Source: Ensifer aridi (GTDB lineage: Bacteria; Pseudomonadota; Alphaproteobacteria; Rhizobiales; Rhizobiaceae). From it: a stretch of DNA of 64,000 bases. The stretch is taken from positions 62,001 to 126,000 of the forward strand of contig NZ_LUAV01000004.1 in assembly GCF_002078505.1 (NCBI RefSeq), in the 5' to 3' direction. A program made the position numbers and the translations under genes. Under the pieces are notes generated by a model. That model was not told the origin of the DNA. It worked only from the letters and a program-made list of their open reading frames with translations, and searched no databases. Shown in pieces: positions 42,904 through 52,220 of this stretch (within the stretch, counting starts at the first letter, position 1; the number at the start of each line of letters is the position of its first letter).

Positions 42904-43139
42904 AAGTGGCTCTCAAATGACCTTGACTTGAAAATGTCTTGCCATGCGTGCCCCCCTTTCCGAATGGACAGCATGTCGTAGCCTTCCCTCCGCCCCAATA
43001 TGCCCCAGGAAAGAGGGTGTCCTTGCATTCGCTCGATTTGGATAAACGGTGCCTGCCTTGCCCGCTTCGAGCGAAGCCGACGGTAGCAATGTAGCGTCTT
43101 CGTCTGTCACGGTCTGTTCCAGACGGAACATGGAAATCG
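42904..43139. other. Spacer downstream of moaB with a possible 10-codon peptide
   Basis: On the minus strand, a 10-codon frame MARHFQVKVI (42913-42945) is preceded by a GGGGGG-containing purine run and followed within 10 bp by the terminator above. A 6-bp inverted repeat TGTTCC/GGAACA is at 43115-43130. A longer 72-codon version of the frame has no ribosome-binding site and is not accepted. Confidence 0.3.
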
Positions 43140-43682
43140 TCAGCCGCGCTGCAGATGCTCGTCCAGCCGCGGCATGATTTCCACGAAATTGCAGGGCATG
43201 TGCCGGTAGTCGAGCTGCTGCTTCAGGATTCCGTCCCAGGCGTCCTTGCAGGCACCGGGTGAGCCGGGCAGAACGAAGATGAATGTGCGGTTGGCGACGC
43301 CGCCCGTCGCCCGAGACTGGATCGTCGAGGTGCCGATCTTGTCGTAGGAGATACGGTGAAACACCTCGGAGAAGCCATCCATCCGCTTTTCGAAGAGCGG
43401 CTCCAGCGCTTCCGGTGTCACGTCGCGGCCGGTGAAGCCGGTGCCGCCGGTGGTGATGACGACGTCGATCGCCTCATTCAGCGTCCAGCTTTTGACCTGA
43501 TCGTAGATCTTCTGCCGGTCGTCTGAAACAATCGCCCGTGCTTCGAGGCGATGGCCGGCCTCGCGTATCCTCGCTTCGAGCGTGTCGCCGGACTTGTCGT
43601 TCGCGCGCGTGCGCGTGTCGGAGACCGTGAGCACGGCGATGCCGACAGCAATGAAGGGGCGTGTTTCGTCGAGGCCGGGCAT
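43140..43682 (-). CDS. moaB: Molybdenum cofactor biosynthesis protein MoaB
   Basis: A 180-residue MogA/MoaB-type protein that adenylylates molybdopterin before metal insertion. Motifs VLTVSDTRTRAND, the glycine-rich TTGGTGFTGRDVTPEAL and FVLPGSPGACKDAWDGIL are complete. The start at 43682 (MPGLDETRPF) has AGAGGA upstream and falls 5 bp after the ispE stop, so the two are co-transcribed despite unrelated roles. Confidence 0.93.
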   Translation of the reverse strand: MPGLDETRPFIAVGIAVLTVSDTRTRANDKSGDTLEARIREAGHRLEARAIVSDDRQKIYDQVKSWTLNEAIDVVITTGGTGFTGRDVTPEALEPLFEKRMDGFSEVFHRISYDKIGTSTIQSRATGGVANRTFIFVLPGSPGACKDAWDGILKQQLDYRHMPCNFVEIMPRLDEHLQRG

Positions 43683-43687
43683 CGGAT

Positions 43688-44599
43688 TTATCCTCTTTTC
43701 CCCGCGGTTCGCGTGGCTTGAACGTACCATTCCGGATGGCTGGCGGAAATCTCTTCGCCGGCGGCTGCGGCGCTTTCTTCGCCGTCGAACAGCCCGAAAC
43801 AGGTGGCGCCGGAGCCGGACATCCGCACGAGTGTGGCGCCTGCAGCATTCAACGCGGCCGACACGTCTGCTATCACCGGTTCAAGGGCGCGCGCCGGAGG
43901 TTCCAGATCGTTACGCATGGCGGCCATCGCTGTCAGCCATTCCGCCTTCGAGCGGGCGCCTTCAGGCAAGCCAAGCGGCGGATTGTTCTTTTTCACAAGC
44001 GTTCGGAAGATGACGGGAGTGGAAACGGCCACGAGCGGATTGACGAGGACGATCGCGAAGGACGGCAGGTCGGGAAGCGGCGTGATTTCCTCTCCGATCC
44101 CCTTCGCGAGGAGCGGCCGGCCGTCAAGGCACATCGGCACGTCGGCACCGAGCGCGAGCGCAAGGCTCTCGAGCGTTGCAGGCGCAACCGACGCACTCCA
44201 GAGCGTCATGAGCCCGCGCAGCGTTGCGGCCGCGTCTGCCGACCCGCCGCCTATGCCGGAGGCGATCGGCAGGTTTTTTTCGAGATGCATATGGACCGGA
44301 CCTGCTGCTGCACCTTCCAGCGCAAGCTCACGGCGCAACAGGTCGCGGGCGCGAAGCACAAGATTGCCGTCCTTGCCTTCAGCGGAAAGCGGCAGGACGG
44401 GTGCGAAACGGCCCGACAGCGTGAAGCGGTCCGTGTCCGCCGGCGTCAGTCCGATCCGGTCGCCGCAGTCGGCGAACGTCACCAAGCTTTCCAGAAGATG
44501 GTGGCCATCGGCGCGCTGGCCGACAACATGCAAAGCAAGATTGATCTTGGCGGGCGCCGCAAAGGTCAATGCGAAGCCCGGAATGCCGTCTGTCCGCAT
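43688..44599 (-). CDS. ispE: 4-diphosphocytidyl-2-C-methyl-D-erythritol kinase
   Basis: A 303-residue GHMP kinase of the non-mevalonate isoprenoid pathway. The ATP loop LPIASGIGGGSADAAAT is at about 105-121, substrate residues in FAAPAKINLALHVVG near the N-terminus, and the C-terminal MSGSGATCFG completes the GHMP signature. It begins 7 bp after the TPR gene on the same strand; ispB lies beyond, so two isoprenoid genes cluster here. Confidence 0.95.
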   Translation of the reverse strand: MRTDGIPGFALTFAAPAKINLALHVVGQRADGHHLLESLVTFADCGDRIGLTPADTDRFTLSGRFAPVLPLSAEGKDGNLVLRARDLLRRELALEGAAAGPVHMHLEKNLPIASGIGGGSADAAATLRGLMTLWSASVAPATLESLALALGADVPMCLDGRPLLAKGIGEEITPLPDLPSFAIVLVNPLVAVSTPVIFRTLVKKNNPPLGLPEGARSKAEWLTAMAAMRNDLEPPARALEPVIADVSAALNAAGATLVRMSGSGATCFGLFDGEESAAAAGEEISASHPEWYVQATRTAGKRG

Positions 44600-44606
44600 G
44601 CCTTGA

Positions 44607-46439
44607 TCAGGACTTCTTGCCCGGCGTCGCCACCTCGGGTCCATTCTTCTTCGGCAGCGTTTCCTTGGCGTCAGCGGCGGCCGGAACCCGCTCCTTGAGC
44701 GGCGGGAGGCCGTTTTCGATCTTCGCCTTGATCTTCGGAATTTCCGCTTCCTCGGGCTTCAGTTCGAGCGCCTGGTTCCATTGGAACACCGCTTCTAGCT
44801 TGCGCCCGACGCGCCAATAGGCATCGCCGAGGTGATCGTTGATCGTCGCGTCGCCGGCCATTAGTTCCGCAGCGCGCTCGAGCTCGGCCACCGCTTCGTC
44901 GAAGCGGCCCATGCGGAAATAGGCCCAGCCGAGCGAGTCGACGATATAGCCGTCGTCGGGCTTCAGCTCGACCGCCTTGCGGATCATGTCGAGACCCTCT
45001 TCGAGCTTTATGTTCATGTCGACCCAGGAATAGCCGAGATAGTTCAGGACCTGGGGTTGATCCGGATTGAGCTCCAGCGCCTTGAGGAAGTTCGGCTCCG
45101 CCTTCTCCCAGATCTTCTGCCGTTCATAGGCGATGCCGCGCTGGAAGAAGACGGTCCAGTCGCTGCGCTTCGGCACGGGGCCGATCGCCTCCACCGCTCG
45201 GTCGTAAAGCTCGCCCATCTCCTTGTAGGCTTTGGCATCGGAAAGCACGCTGCCATAGGCGAGATAGTTGCGGATATTCTTGGGATCGACGTCGATCAGG
45301 GCCTTCAGGTGTCTCTTCGCTTCGTCGACCTTGCCGATACTGGCGAGGCTGAGACCGAGCTGAAGCTCGGAAAGGCGGCGCATCGGCGAATCTTCGGGCA
45401 CGCTCTTGTAGAGCGCTATGGCCTCTTCCGGTTTCTTCAGGTTCTCCGCGATACCACCGAGCATCACCAGAATATCGGGACTCTCCGGATCGAGCCGGCG
45501 CGCCGTCTGCAAGTAGAGCGAAACAATGTCTTCCGCTCCCTCACGATTGAGCGCTCCGCCGATGGAGAAGAGCACCGCCGCAGCACCCTGCACGGCAGTA
45601 CGCACCTGCTGTTCCTGGGGCTTGCCTTCTTCGATGCTCTTTCTCAGCGCCTCGAGCGGCGTGTAGTTGTTGACGAGATTTTCGCCGACGGCAATCGTGT
45701 CCAGCGCCTTCTGCTTGTTGCCTTCCCGCGCTTCAAAGCGTGCCAGCGCCTCGACGGCGCGCATGAACGTGTCCGGTGCGGCGCTGCCGCCTTCACGGTC
45801 GAGAATGGCGTCGTTCAGCCGGGCGCGCGCTGTCGCCTTGTCGCCGGCCGCAAGCGCGAGCGCTCCGGCATGATAATTCTTGAACACCCGGAACCATTCC
45901 GGTCCCTCCAGGCCCTTGATCTGGGCCAGCGCCTCCTTCGGGCGGCCTTGGCCGAACTTGGCCCAGGCGGAGAGCAGATTGCTCATCAGACGGTCGAGGT
46001 CGTTCGGTCCCTGATAGTTCAAGAGCTTTTGTGCATTGCGGTATTCCCGCTTGCGGATCGCCTCGATGGCGCGGACCACCGTCGTGATCCGCTCGACGGC
46101 TGGATCGGACTTCAGTTCCTCGGCGATCTTGACGCCCTGATCGAACTGGCCGCTCATCAGCAGCGTGATCATCAGCCGCTGCTTGACGTCGTTGTTGTTG
46201 GGCTCGAACTGCAAGGCGGTCCGGTAGAGCTCCGTTGCCGTCGCGTAATCGCGATCGACATCGGCCGTCCGCGCGGCAAGGAATGCGCCCGCAAACGTGT
46301 TGACGCTGCGAATGTCGAAAGGCTTGGCGTCCTCGACCGGCGCCTTCTCTTCGGCAAACACTTGCTGGCCGCCGGTCACCGATGCGAGGACCAGCATCGC
46401 TGCGCCGCTGAGAAGGCGAAGGAATGTATTCTGCCGCAT
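44607..46439 (-). CDS. Exported tetratricopeptide-repeat protein
   Basis: A 610-residue protein with a Sec signal peptide (MRQNTFLRLLSGAAMLVLAS, cleavage near QVFAEE) and about ten TPR-like helical repeats; the best are near the C-terminus (LGYSWVDMNIKLEEGLDMIR, LGWAYFRMGRFDEAVAELER, LGDAYWRVGRKLEAVFQWNQ). A Pro/Lys-rich tail follows. It is probably a periplasmic or outer-membrane-associated scaffold; no enzymatic domain is seen. The start at 46439 restores the signal peptide. Function unknown. Confidence 0.88.
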   Translation of the reverse strand: MRQNTFLRLLSGAAMLVLASVTGGQQVFAEEKAPVEDAKPFDIRSVNTFAGAFLAARTADVDRDYATATELYRTALQFEPNNNDVKQRLMITLLMSGQFDQGVKIAEELKSDPAVERITTVVRAIEAIRKREYRNAQKLLNYQGPNDLDRLMSNLLSAWAKFGQGRPKEALAQIKGLEGPEWFRVFKNYHAGALALAAGDKATARARLNDAILDREGGSAAPDTFMRAVEALARFEAREGNKQKALDTIAVGENLVNNYTPLEALRKSIEEGKPQEQQVRTAVQGAAAVLFSIGGALNREGAEDIVSLYLQTARRLDPESPDILVMLGGIAENLKKPEEAIALYKSVPEDSPMRRLSELQLGLSLASIGKVDEAKRHLKALIDVDPKNIRNYLAYGSVLSDAKAYKEMGELYDRAVEAIGPVPKRSDWTVFFQRGIAYERQKIWEKAEPNFLKALELNPDQPQVLNYLGYSWVDMNIKLEEGLDMIRKAVELKPDDGYIVDSLGWAYFRMGRFDEAVAELERAAELMAGDATINDHLGDAYWRVGRKLEAVFQWNQALELKPEEAEIPKIKAKIENGLPPLKERVPAAADAKETLPKKNGPEVATPGKKS

Positions 46440-46603
46440 ATCAAACCTTTCATTGCCGGTGGTCACGCCTGTGGCGCCACCGCTGGTTGTGCAGAAAGCG
46501 ATCGGAAATCGTTTCGCACAAGTCTTGGAGAATAGAATGGCTTTTTTGGCGCAGTGCGGCAAGAAATTCCTCCAAGGGGAAGTAATATCCTGTCAGCCCG
46601 CGC

Positions 46604-47620
46604 TCAGCTCACACGGTCGATGCAAAAATCGATCACCTCGATCATTGCCGATTTCCAGGGAGAGGCCGGCAGCGGCGCAAGCGCATCGCGTGCGATCGTG
46701 CCGTAGTGCTTGGCCCGCGCGATTGTGTCGGTCAGCCCACCGTAACGGCGGATGAGACCAAGCGCCTTTTCGAGATTTGCCTGATCGCTGGCGCCACCCT
46801 CGATCGCCTCCCGCCAGAACGCCCGATCTTCCGGCGTGCCGCGGCGGTAGGAAAGAATGACGGGAAGCGTGATCTTGCCCTCGCGGAAATCGTCACCGAC
46901 ATTCTTGCCGAGCTCGCTCGACGAGCCGCCATAGTCGAGAACGTCATCGACCAGTTGGAAGGCGAGGCCGAGATTCGTGCCGTAGGACTTCAGCGCGTTG
47001 CGGTCGGCCTTCGCAGCGCCCGCGACGATCGGCCCGACCTCGGCGGCTGCGGCGAAGAGCGCTGCCGTCTTGGCGCGGATGACCTGGAGATAGTCGTCCT
47101 CGGTCGTCTCCATGTTCTTGGCGACGGAGAGCTGCAGCACCTCGCCCTCCGCGATCACCGAAGCGGCGGTCGAAAGCACGTCGAGCGCCTCGAGCGAGCC
47201 CACGTCGACCATCATGCGGAACGCCTGGCCGAGCAGGAAATCGCCGACGAGCACGCTCGCCTGGTTGCCCCAGATCGTCCGCGCCGTCGACTTGCCGCGT
47301 CTGAGGTCGCTCTCGTCGACCACATCGTCGTGCAGCAGCGTTGCCGTATGCATGAATTCGACGCTGGTCGCGAGCTTGATATGGCCGTCGCCCTCATAGC
47401 CGAACATGGCGGCCGCCGCGAGAGTCAGCATCGGCCTGAGCCGCTTGCCGCCCGACGAGATAAGGTGGTTGGCGACTTCCGGAATCATTTGAACGTCGGA
47501 GCCCGCCTTGGAGAGAATGAGCTGGTTGACGCGTTCCATATCGGGCAAAGTGAGATCGACAAGCGGCTTCACAGACGCCTGTTTGTTTTTATTGTCTTCC
47601 AGCGGTATCACTACGCCCAA
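46604..47620 (-). CDS. ispB: Polyprenyl diphosphate synthase (octaprenyl/decaprenyl type)
   Basis: A 338-residue trans-prenyltransferase that builds the ubiquinone side chain. The first aspartate-rich motif is DDVVDESDLRRG (about 90-101) and the second VDDVLDYGG (about 215-223); GGKRLRP precedes the first. The start is TTG at 47620 (MGVVIPLEDNKN after initiation), chosen because AGGAG lies 9 nt upstream and the downstream GTG is 18 nt from it. Chain length cannot be read, but Rhizobiaceae make ubiquinone-10. Confidence 0.9.
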   Translation of the reverse strand: MGVVIPLEDNKNKQASVKPLVDLTLPDMERVNQLILSKAGSDVQMIPEVANHLISSGGKRLRPMLTLAAAAMFGYEGDGHIKLATSVEFMHTATLLHDDVVDESDLRRGKSTARTIWGNQASVLVGDFLLGQAFRMMVDVGSLEALDVLSTAASVIAEGEVLQLSVAKNMETTEDDYLQVIRAKTAALFAAAAEVGPIVAGAAKADRNALKSYGTNLGLAFQLVDDVLDYGGSSSELGKNVGDDFREGKITLPVILSYRRGTPEDRAFWREAIEGGASDQANLEKALGLIRRYGGLTDTIARAKHYGTIARDALAPLPASPWKSAMIEVIDFCIDRVS

Positions 47621-47732
47621 CGCCCCGGACTCCTGTTTCGTCGTCGGTTGCGACAATAGAAAGAGGGGCCTCGGGCGGCAAGAGGCGAATTGCCTCGCTC
47701 GCTGCAATTTGAGACAGGAAAAAAGAGCCTCT

Positions 47733-47954
47733 ATGAAGGAACTGATCCGCACCAACGACGCCGTGCTTCTCTCCTTCGCCGAAAGCCTGATGAAGGATGC
47801 GGGCATCGCCTGTCTCATAGCCGATCGGGATATGAGCATTCTCGAAGGCTCGCTCGGCCTCCTGCCGCGGCGCTTTCTGGTCGCCGAAGAGGACGCCGAG
47901 AGAGCCCGGAAGATACTGATCGACGCGGGCTTGGAAAAGGAATTGCGGCAATGA
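47733..47954 (+). CDS. DUF2007 domain protein
   Basis: A 73-residue soluble protein, MKELIRTNDAVLLSFAESLMK..., matching DUF2007, described as a putative signal-transducing domain. It has the ferredoxin-like core with a LPRRFLVAEEDAERARKILI helix. GGAAAAAAGAG upstream serves as binding site. It lies 34 bp before the methyltransferase gene; divergent from ispB. Function unknown. Confidence 0.85.
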   Translation: MKELIRTNDAVLLSFAESLMKDAGIACLIADRDMSILEGSLGLLPRRFLVAEEDAERARKILIDAGLEKELRQ

Positions 47955-47988
47955 TGCCGGCGGACTTTCCCGTAAGGCCCGAACGGAG

Positions 47989-48762
47989 ATGACGAGAACG
48001 TCGGAAACGGTGGACGCGTTCCACCGCGGCAGATTCCACCTGATCCAACCGCTTGGCCAGGGGCATCGCTCCGGCATGGATGCGATGCTGCTTGCCTCCC
48101 TCGTCTCCTGCAGCCGCCCGTGCCGCGTCGCCGATCTCGGCGCCGGCGCCGGGGCGGCCGGCATGGCCGTCGCCTCGCGGATCGAGGAGGCCGAGGTGCT
48201 CCTCGTCGAGCGTTCGCCGATCATGGCGGATTTTGCCCGCCGCAGCCTCGCCTTGCCCGAGAACGCCCGTTTCGCTGCCCGGGTCTCGGTTCTCGAGGCG
48301 GACGTCGCGCTGAACGGCAAGGCGCGCGCGGCCGCGGGCCTTGCCGACGATGTTTTCGACCATGTGATCATGAATCCGCCATTCAACGATGCCGCGGACC
48401 GCAGGACCCCCGACCGCCTCAAGGAGGAAGCTCATGCCATGAGCGACGATCTCTTCGAGACCTGGATCAAGACGGCAGGCGCCATCATGAAGCCGAGCGG
48501 CCAGCTCTCGCTCATTGCACGGCCGGAATCGATCGCCGAGATCGTTGCGGCCTGCGGCCGCCGCTTCGGCGGCATCGAGATCACGCCGCTCCTGCCGCGG
48601 GCCGGTGAGAACGCCGTACGCATTCTCGTGACGGCGATCAAACAGAGCCGCAAGCGGTTGGCGCTGCGCGCGCCACTCGTCATGCACGGGGAGGCAACTC
48701 ATCGCTTCTCGCCGGAGGTCGACGATCTTAACAACGGGCGTGCGGTCTATCATCGCCGATGA
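47989..48762 (+). CDS. TrmN6-type SAM-dependent methyltransferase
   Basis: A 257-residue Rossmann methyltransferase related to the tRNA1(Val) A37 N6-methyltransferase (YfiC/TrmN6). The SAM loop is VADLGAGAGAAGMAVA (about 47-62) and the N6-adenine/guanine-type catalytic motif is NPPF (about 128-131). A C-terminal segment PLLPRAGENAVRILVTAIK is typical. The only in-frame start is 47989, with AAGG about 11 nt upstream. The nucleic-acid target is probable but not certain. Confidence 0.85.
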   Translation: MTRTSETVDAFHRGRFHLIQPLGQGHRSGMDAMLLASLVSCSRPCRVADLGAGAGAAGMAVASRIEEAEVLLVERSPIMADFARRSLALPENARFAARVSVLEADVALNGKARAAAGLADDVFDHVIMNPPFNDAADRRTPDRLKEEAHAMSDDLFETWIKTAGAIMKPSGQLSLIARPESIAEIVAACGRRFGGIEITPLLPRAGENAVRILVTAIKQSRKRLALRAPLVMHGEATHRFSPEVDDLNNGRAVYHRR

Positions 48763-48838
48763 TTAACGGTAAGCACGGCATTGCGTTTGTCGCCGCAATG
48801 CATACATGCAGTGACAAGTTCGTATGGCAGGAGTTGAG

Positions 48839-49705
48839 ATGGCCGGATTCTTGAAAAAGCTGATGCCGAGGCGTTTTCGCAGGGATGGAGTGACCATACC
48901 GGCGATCAGGCTGCATGGCGCGATCATGGCCGGCGGCGGTCAGTTCCGCCCGGTTCTCAATCTTGCCGGTGTGGCGCCGCTTCTTGAGAAGGCCTTCTCG
49001 ATCAAGGAGGCTCCGGCCGTTGCCATTTCCGTTAATTCGCCGGGCGGCTCGCCGGTGCAGTCGCGCCTCATCTATCAGCGCATCCGCGACCTTGCGGAGG
49101 AGAAGAAGAAGCGCGTGCTGATCTTCGTGGAGGACGTGGCAGCCTCCGGCGGCTACATGATCGCGCTCGCCGGCGACGAGATCATCGCCGACCCGACCTC
49201 GATCGTCGGCTCGATCGGCGTCGTTTCAGGCGGCTTCGGTTTTCCGGAGCTTCTGAGAAAGATCGGTGTCGAACGTCGCGTGTATACGGCCGGCGAAAAC
49301 AAGGTGGTGCTCGATCCGTTTCAGCCGGAGAAGCAGCGCGACGTCGAGTTCCTGAAGAGCCTGCAACTCGACATCCATGATATCTTCATTCAGATGGTGA
49401 AGACGCGGCGGGGCTCGCTGCTGGCGGACCACCCGGATATCTTCTCGGGTCTCTTCTGGACCGGCAAACGCAGCCAGGAACTCGGCCTTGTCGACAGCCT
49501 CGGCGATATGCGGGGCGAAGTGAAGAAGCGCTATGGCGAGAAGGCGAGGCTCGAGCTCATTCAACCCGCTCGTAGCCTGTTCGGCCGGCGTCAGCCGGGG
49601 GCCGCCGTTGCCGGGTCGATCGCGGGGCCGCTCGCCGCGTCGGCGGCTGCGGGTCTGGTTGAGGCTGTCGAGGAAAGGGCCCTATGGGCGCGTTTCGGAC
49701 TTTGA
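48839..49705 (+). CDS. S49 family serine peptidase (SppA/SohB-like)
   Basis: A 288-residue single-domain signal-peptide-peptidase-like protease. The nucleophile Ser is in AASGGYMIAL (about 99-108) and the catalytic Lys is expected in the following RRVYTAGENKVVLDPF region (about 146-161), with the conserved DPTSIVGSIGVVSG turn between. There is no obvious N-terminal membrane anchor, unlike SohB; the C-terminus is Ala/Gly-rich. The start at 48839 has AGGAG about 6 nt upstream. It likely degrades small membrane-associated peptides. Confidence 0.88.
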   Translation: MAGFLKKLMPRRFRRDGVTIPAIRLHGAIMAGGGQFRPVLNLAGVAPLLEKAFSIKEAPAVAISVNSPGGSPVQSRLIYQRIRDLAEEKKKRVLIFVEDVAASGGYMIALAGDEIIADPTSIVGSIGVVSGGFGFPELLRKIGVERRVYTAGENKVVLDPFQPEKQRDVEFLKSLQLDIHDIFIQMVKTRRGSLLADHPDIFSGLFWTGKRSQELGLVDSLGDMRGEVKKRYGEKARLELIQPARSLFGRRQPGAAVAGSIAGPLAASAAAGLVEAVEERALWARFGL

Positions 49706-49794
49706 CGCGGGCATCTGGTCAGCCGCGCAAGGTCGCGCTACCACTCTGGTGAAGATCACCCAGCTCATCGACTCCGATCTGAGGAGGAGGAACA

Positions 49795-49986
49795 ATGCCG
49801 CAGATCATCCTGCTTCTGATCGTGGCTATCATCGCCTGGATCGGATATCGCAAGTTCATCGCCGACGCGGAGAGGCTGACTCGCCAGCGTGAGCGCCTGC
49901 GCCGTGAACAGCAGACCGGCGCCAACGGTACACTTGTGAAAGATCCGAAGACCGGAGAATACCGCCTGAAGCGCGACGACGAGTGA
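49795..49986 (+). CDS. Small single-pass membrane protein
   Basis: A 63-residue protein: one N-terminal transmembrane helix (about 2-18; PQIILLLIVAIIAWIGY), then a charged Arg/Glu helix (RLTRQRERLRREQ) and a polar tail. AGGAGGA about 7 nt upstream is a strong ribosome-binding site, supporting expression. Similar unnamed proteins occur before glyQ in Rhizobiales. Function unknown. Confidence 0.8.
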   Translation: MPQIILLLIVAIIAWIGYRKFIADAERLTRQRERLRREQQTGANGTLVKDPKTGEYRLKRDDE

Positions 49987-50093
49987 CATTCGCCGGATTG
50001 CGCCCAGGCGCGGTCGGTCGGCGCAAGGCTTGACCCTTACCTTCTGGCATGGCACCTGTCCGCGCAAATTTCGAAGAATTCGGACGTGATCTC

Positions 50094-51050
50094 ATGACCA
50101 CCGCATCCATCCCGGACCATATGAACCCGAAGCGTTCCTTTCAGGCCCTGATCCTGACGCTGCACAACTATTGGGCCGATAAGGGCTGCGCCGTGCTCCA
50201 GCCCTACGACATGGAGGTCGGCGCGGGTACCTTCCATCCCGCAACGACGCTGCGCGCGCTCGGTCCGAAGCCCTGGCGCGCCGCTTACGTCCAGCCCTCG
50301 CGCCGTCCGACCGATGGCCGCTACGGCGAGAATCCGAACCGGCTGCAGCACTATTACCAGTACCAGGTGCTCCTGAAGCCGAACCCGTCCAATCTGCAGG
50401 AGCTCTATCTCGGCTCCCTCGAGGCAATCGGCCTCGATCCGCTCTTGCACGATATCCGTTTCGTCGAGGACGACTGGGAAAGCCCGACGCTTGGCGCCTG
50501 GGGACTTGGCTGGGAATGCTGGTGCGACGGCATGGAAGTGTCGCAGTTCACCTATTTCCAGCAGGTCTGCGGCATCGAGTGCTCGCCGGTTTCAGGTGAA
50601 CTGACCTATGGTCTCGAGCGCTTGGCGATGTACGTCCAGGGCGTCGACAATGTCTACGACCTCAACTTCAATGGCCGTGACGGTGCCGAGAAGATCACCT
50701 ATGGCGATGTCTTCCTGCAGGCCGAGCAGGAATATTCACGGCACAATTTCGAATATGCCAACACCGCGATGTTGCAACAGCATTTCATCGATGCCGAGAA
50801 GGAGTGCCTGGCATTGCTTGCTGCCGGCGCGCCGGGCGACGCCAGCAACAACCGCCTGCACAAATGCGTCTTCCCCGCCTATGATCAATGCATCAAGGCG
50901 AGCCACGTCTTCAATCTTCTCGATGCGCGCGGCGTGATTTCGGTCACGGAGCGCCAGAGCTACATCCTGCGCGTGCGCACGCTGGCGAAGGCTTGTGGCG
51001 AGGCCTTCCTGCTCACCGATGCCGGCGGCGCGAACAGGGAAGCCGCCTGA
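50094..51050 (+). CDS. glyQ: Glycine-tRNA ligase, alpha subunit
   Basis: A 318-residue alpha subunit of the bacterial (alphabeta)2 glycyl-tRNA synthetase, containing the class II catalytic core: [38 protein letters not shown] (in two parts) and [19 protein letters not shown] are the hallmark blocks. Its beta partner glyS is about 3.3 kb downstream rather than adjacent, interrupted by lemA and a DUF2207 gene. Start 50094 ([17 protein letters not shown]) is preferred to 50121 on spacing, though the ribosome-binding site is weak for both. Confidence 0.95.
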   Translation: MTTASIPDHMNPKRSFQALILTLHNYWADKGCAVLQPYDMEVGAGTFHPATTLRALGPKPWRAAYVQPSRRPTDGRYGENPNRLQHYYQYQVLLKPNPSNLQELYLGSLEAIGLDPLLHDIRFVEDDWESPTLGAWGLGWECWCDGMEVSQFTYFQQVCGIECSPVSGELTYGLERLAMYVQGVDNVYDLNFNGRDGAEKITYGDVFLQAEQEYSRHNFEYANTAMLQQHFIDAEKECLALLAAGAPGDASNNRLHKCVFPAYDQCIKASHVFNLLDARGVISVTERQSYILRVRTLAKACGEAFLLTDAGGANREAA

Positions 51051-51328
51051 TCACCAGACCAGCGCGGCCGCTGTGCGCAAGGTAGGACAAGCCCTTCAGC
51101 CGACAGCCGCATGCCGGCAGGCAGGGGTGGGCAATCCGGTTCGCTCCCCCCGCCATCGATCCGCCAGATCAGTTTCGTCACCGCATATGTGTCGTTCGAC
51201 CACTCGCTGGCATAGGTCTGCAGCGCGCGGCGAACACCGCTCAGCCCGTCGGCCGGCGTTGCGCTCGCATGGGCAACGAAGAGAGCCATAAAGGCGATCA
51301 CGTTGATGGAGGTTGCGAGCGGTTTCAT
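50960..51328 (-). CDS. Hypothetical exported protein, convergent and overlapping glyQ
   Basis: A 122-codon frame starting with a plausible Sec signal peptide ([20 protein letters not shown], cleavage near SATPADG) and a mature part with two Cys. Its last about 30 codons overlap the 3' end of glyQ on the other strand. No family is recognised and the binding site is mediocre, so it may not be real; the signal peptide is the main support. Confidence 0.4.
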   Translation of the reverse strand: MKPLATSINVIAFMALFVAHASATPADGLSGVRRALQTYASEWSNDTYAVTKLIWRIDGGGSEPDCPPLPAGMRLSAEGLVLPCAQRPRWSGDQAASLFAPPASVSRKASPQAFASVRTRRM

Positions 51329-51610
51329 GATCTTGTCTTCGGTTCTGCGGTTGTTCGATGGTTCAACTATCGGCGATTGGCGGGCTCGGCGCCGTTACCG
51401 GCGGAACAGCCCAATCGGGCGCATGACGTCACCGGCAGAGCTTGAAGTCTGAGCAGAGTCGAAGGACGGCGGGGGAGCCTTGCCGTTCCTCCGGCTGATG
51501 CAGAAAAGCCTTTGAAGTCGGAGCGCGATTGAGGAAAAGTGTGCGCGTTTTCGCCTGCCTCGGCGTCGCGTTAATCGAGTCGGGGCCGGCGGGTCTCAAG
51601 GAGGGGTTTC

Positions 51611-52159
51611 ATGATCGGACTGGCAATCGGCGTCGCCGTCGTTCTTTATCTCGTTTTCGTCTACAACGGCCTCGTCAAGGCGCGGCAGGTCGCCGAGGAG
51701 GCCTGGTCCGGCATCGACGTGCAGTTGAAGCGCCGTGCCGACCTCATCCCAAATCTCATCGAGACCGTGAAGGGCTACGCGGCGCATGAGAAGTCGACGC
51801 TGGAAGAGGTCGTCGCGCTGCGCAACCGGGCGCAGGCCGTGCCGGAGGGCGACGTCGCCGAAAGAGCGGCCGTCGAAGGCGCGCTTTCGCAGGCACTTGG
51901 ACGTCTCTTCGCGCTTGCCGAAGCCTATCCGGATTTGAAAGCCAACGAGAATTTCGCGGAACTGCAGCGCTCGCTGGAGACGATTGAAGGCGAGATCCAG
52001 ATGTCGCGGCGCTACTACAACGGTGCCGCCCGCGATCTCAACGTCAAAGTCGAGAGCTTCCCGTCCAATCTGATCGCCAATGTGTTTCGCTTCGCCAAGG
52101 CCGGCTATTTCGAGATCACCAACGAGGCCGATCGTGCGGTGCCGTCGGTCAAGTTCTAG
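51611..52159 (+). CDS. lemA: LemA family protein
   Basis: A 182-residue LemA: an N-terminal transmembrane helix with the N-terminus outside (about 3-19), then a four-helix bundle with the family signature VYNGLVKARQVAEEAWSGID and VQLKRRADLIPNLIETVKGY, ending NVFRFAKAGYFEI. Length is normal. AAGGAGG about 6 nt upstream marks the start. LemA proteins are widespread; their role is not settled. It is paired with the DUF2207 gene 138 bp downstream, a frequent combination, with two 45-bp repeats between them. Confidence 0.92.
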   Translation: MIGLAIGVAVVLYLVFVYNGLVKARQVAEEAWSGIDVQLKRRADLIPNLIETVKGYAAHEKSTLEEVVALRNRAQAVPEGDVAERAAVEGALSQALGRLFALAEAYPDLKANENFAELQRSLETIEGEIQMSRRYYNGAARDLNVKVESFPSNLIANVFRFAKAGYFEITNEADRAVPSVKF

Positions 52160-52161
52160 TG

Positions 52162-52206
52162 GCATGTCGCCCAAAAGTGGACAGCGTTTTTGGGGTAGCG
52201 ACATGC
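52162..52206. repeat. 45-bp palindromic repeat, unit 1
   Basis: Begins GCATGTCGC, ends GCGACATGC (inverted arms of 9 bp), with CCCAAAAGTGG and TTTTTGGGG inside forming a second stem. Closely matches unit 2, 59 bp further on; this sequence type is scattered in rhizobial genomes. Confidence 0.8.
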
Positions 52207-52220
52207 AAGATGCTTCTAAT

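Noticed and set aside
42913..43131. 72-codon minus-strand frame downstream of moaB
   Set aside because: No ribosome-binding site at its start and no recognisable domain; only its last ten codons have a plausible start and are treated separately.
45057..46535. 492-codon open frame opposite the TPR protein
   Set aside because: Antisense shadow of a gene with clear TPR repeats and signal peptide; no family features.
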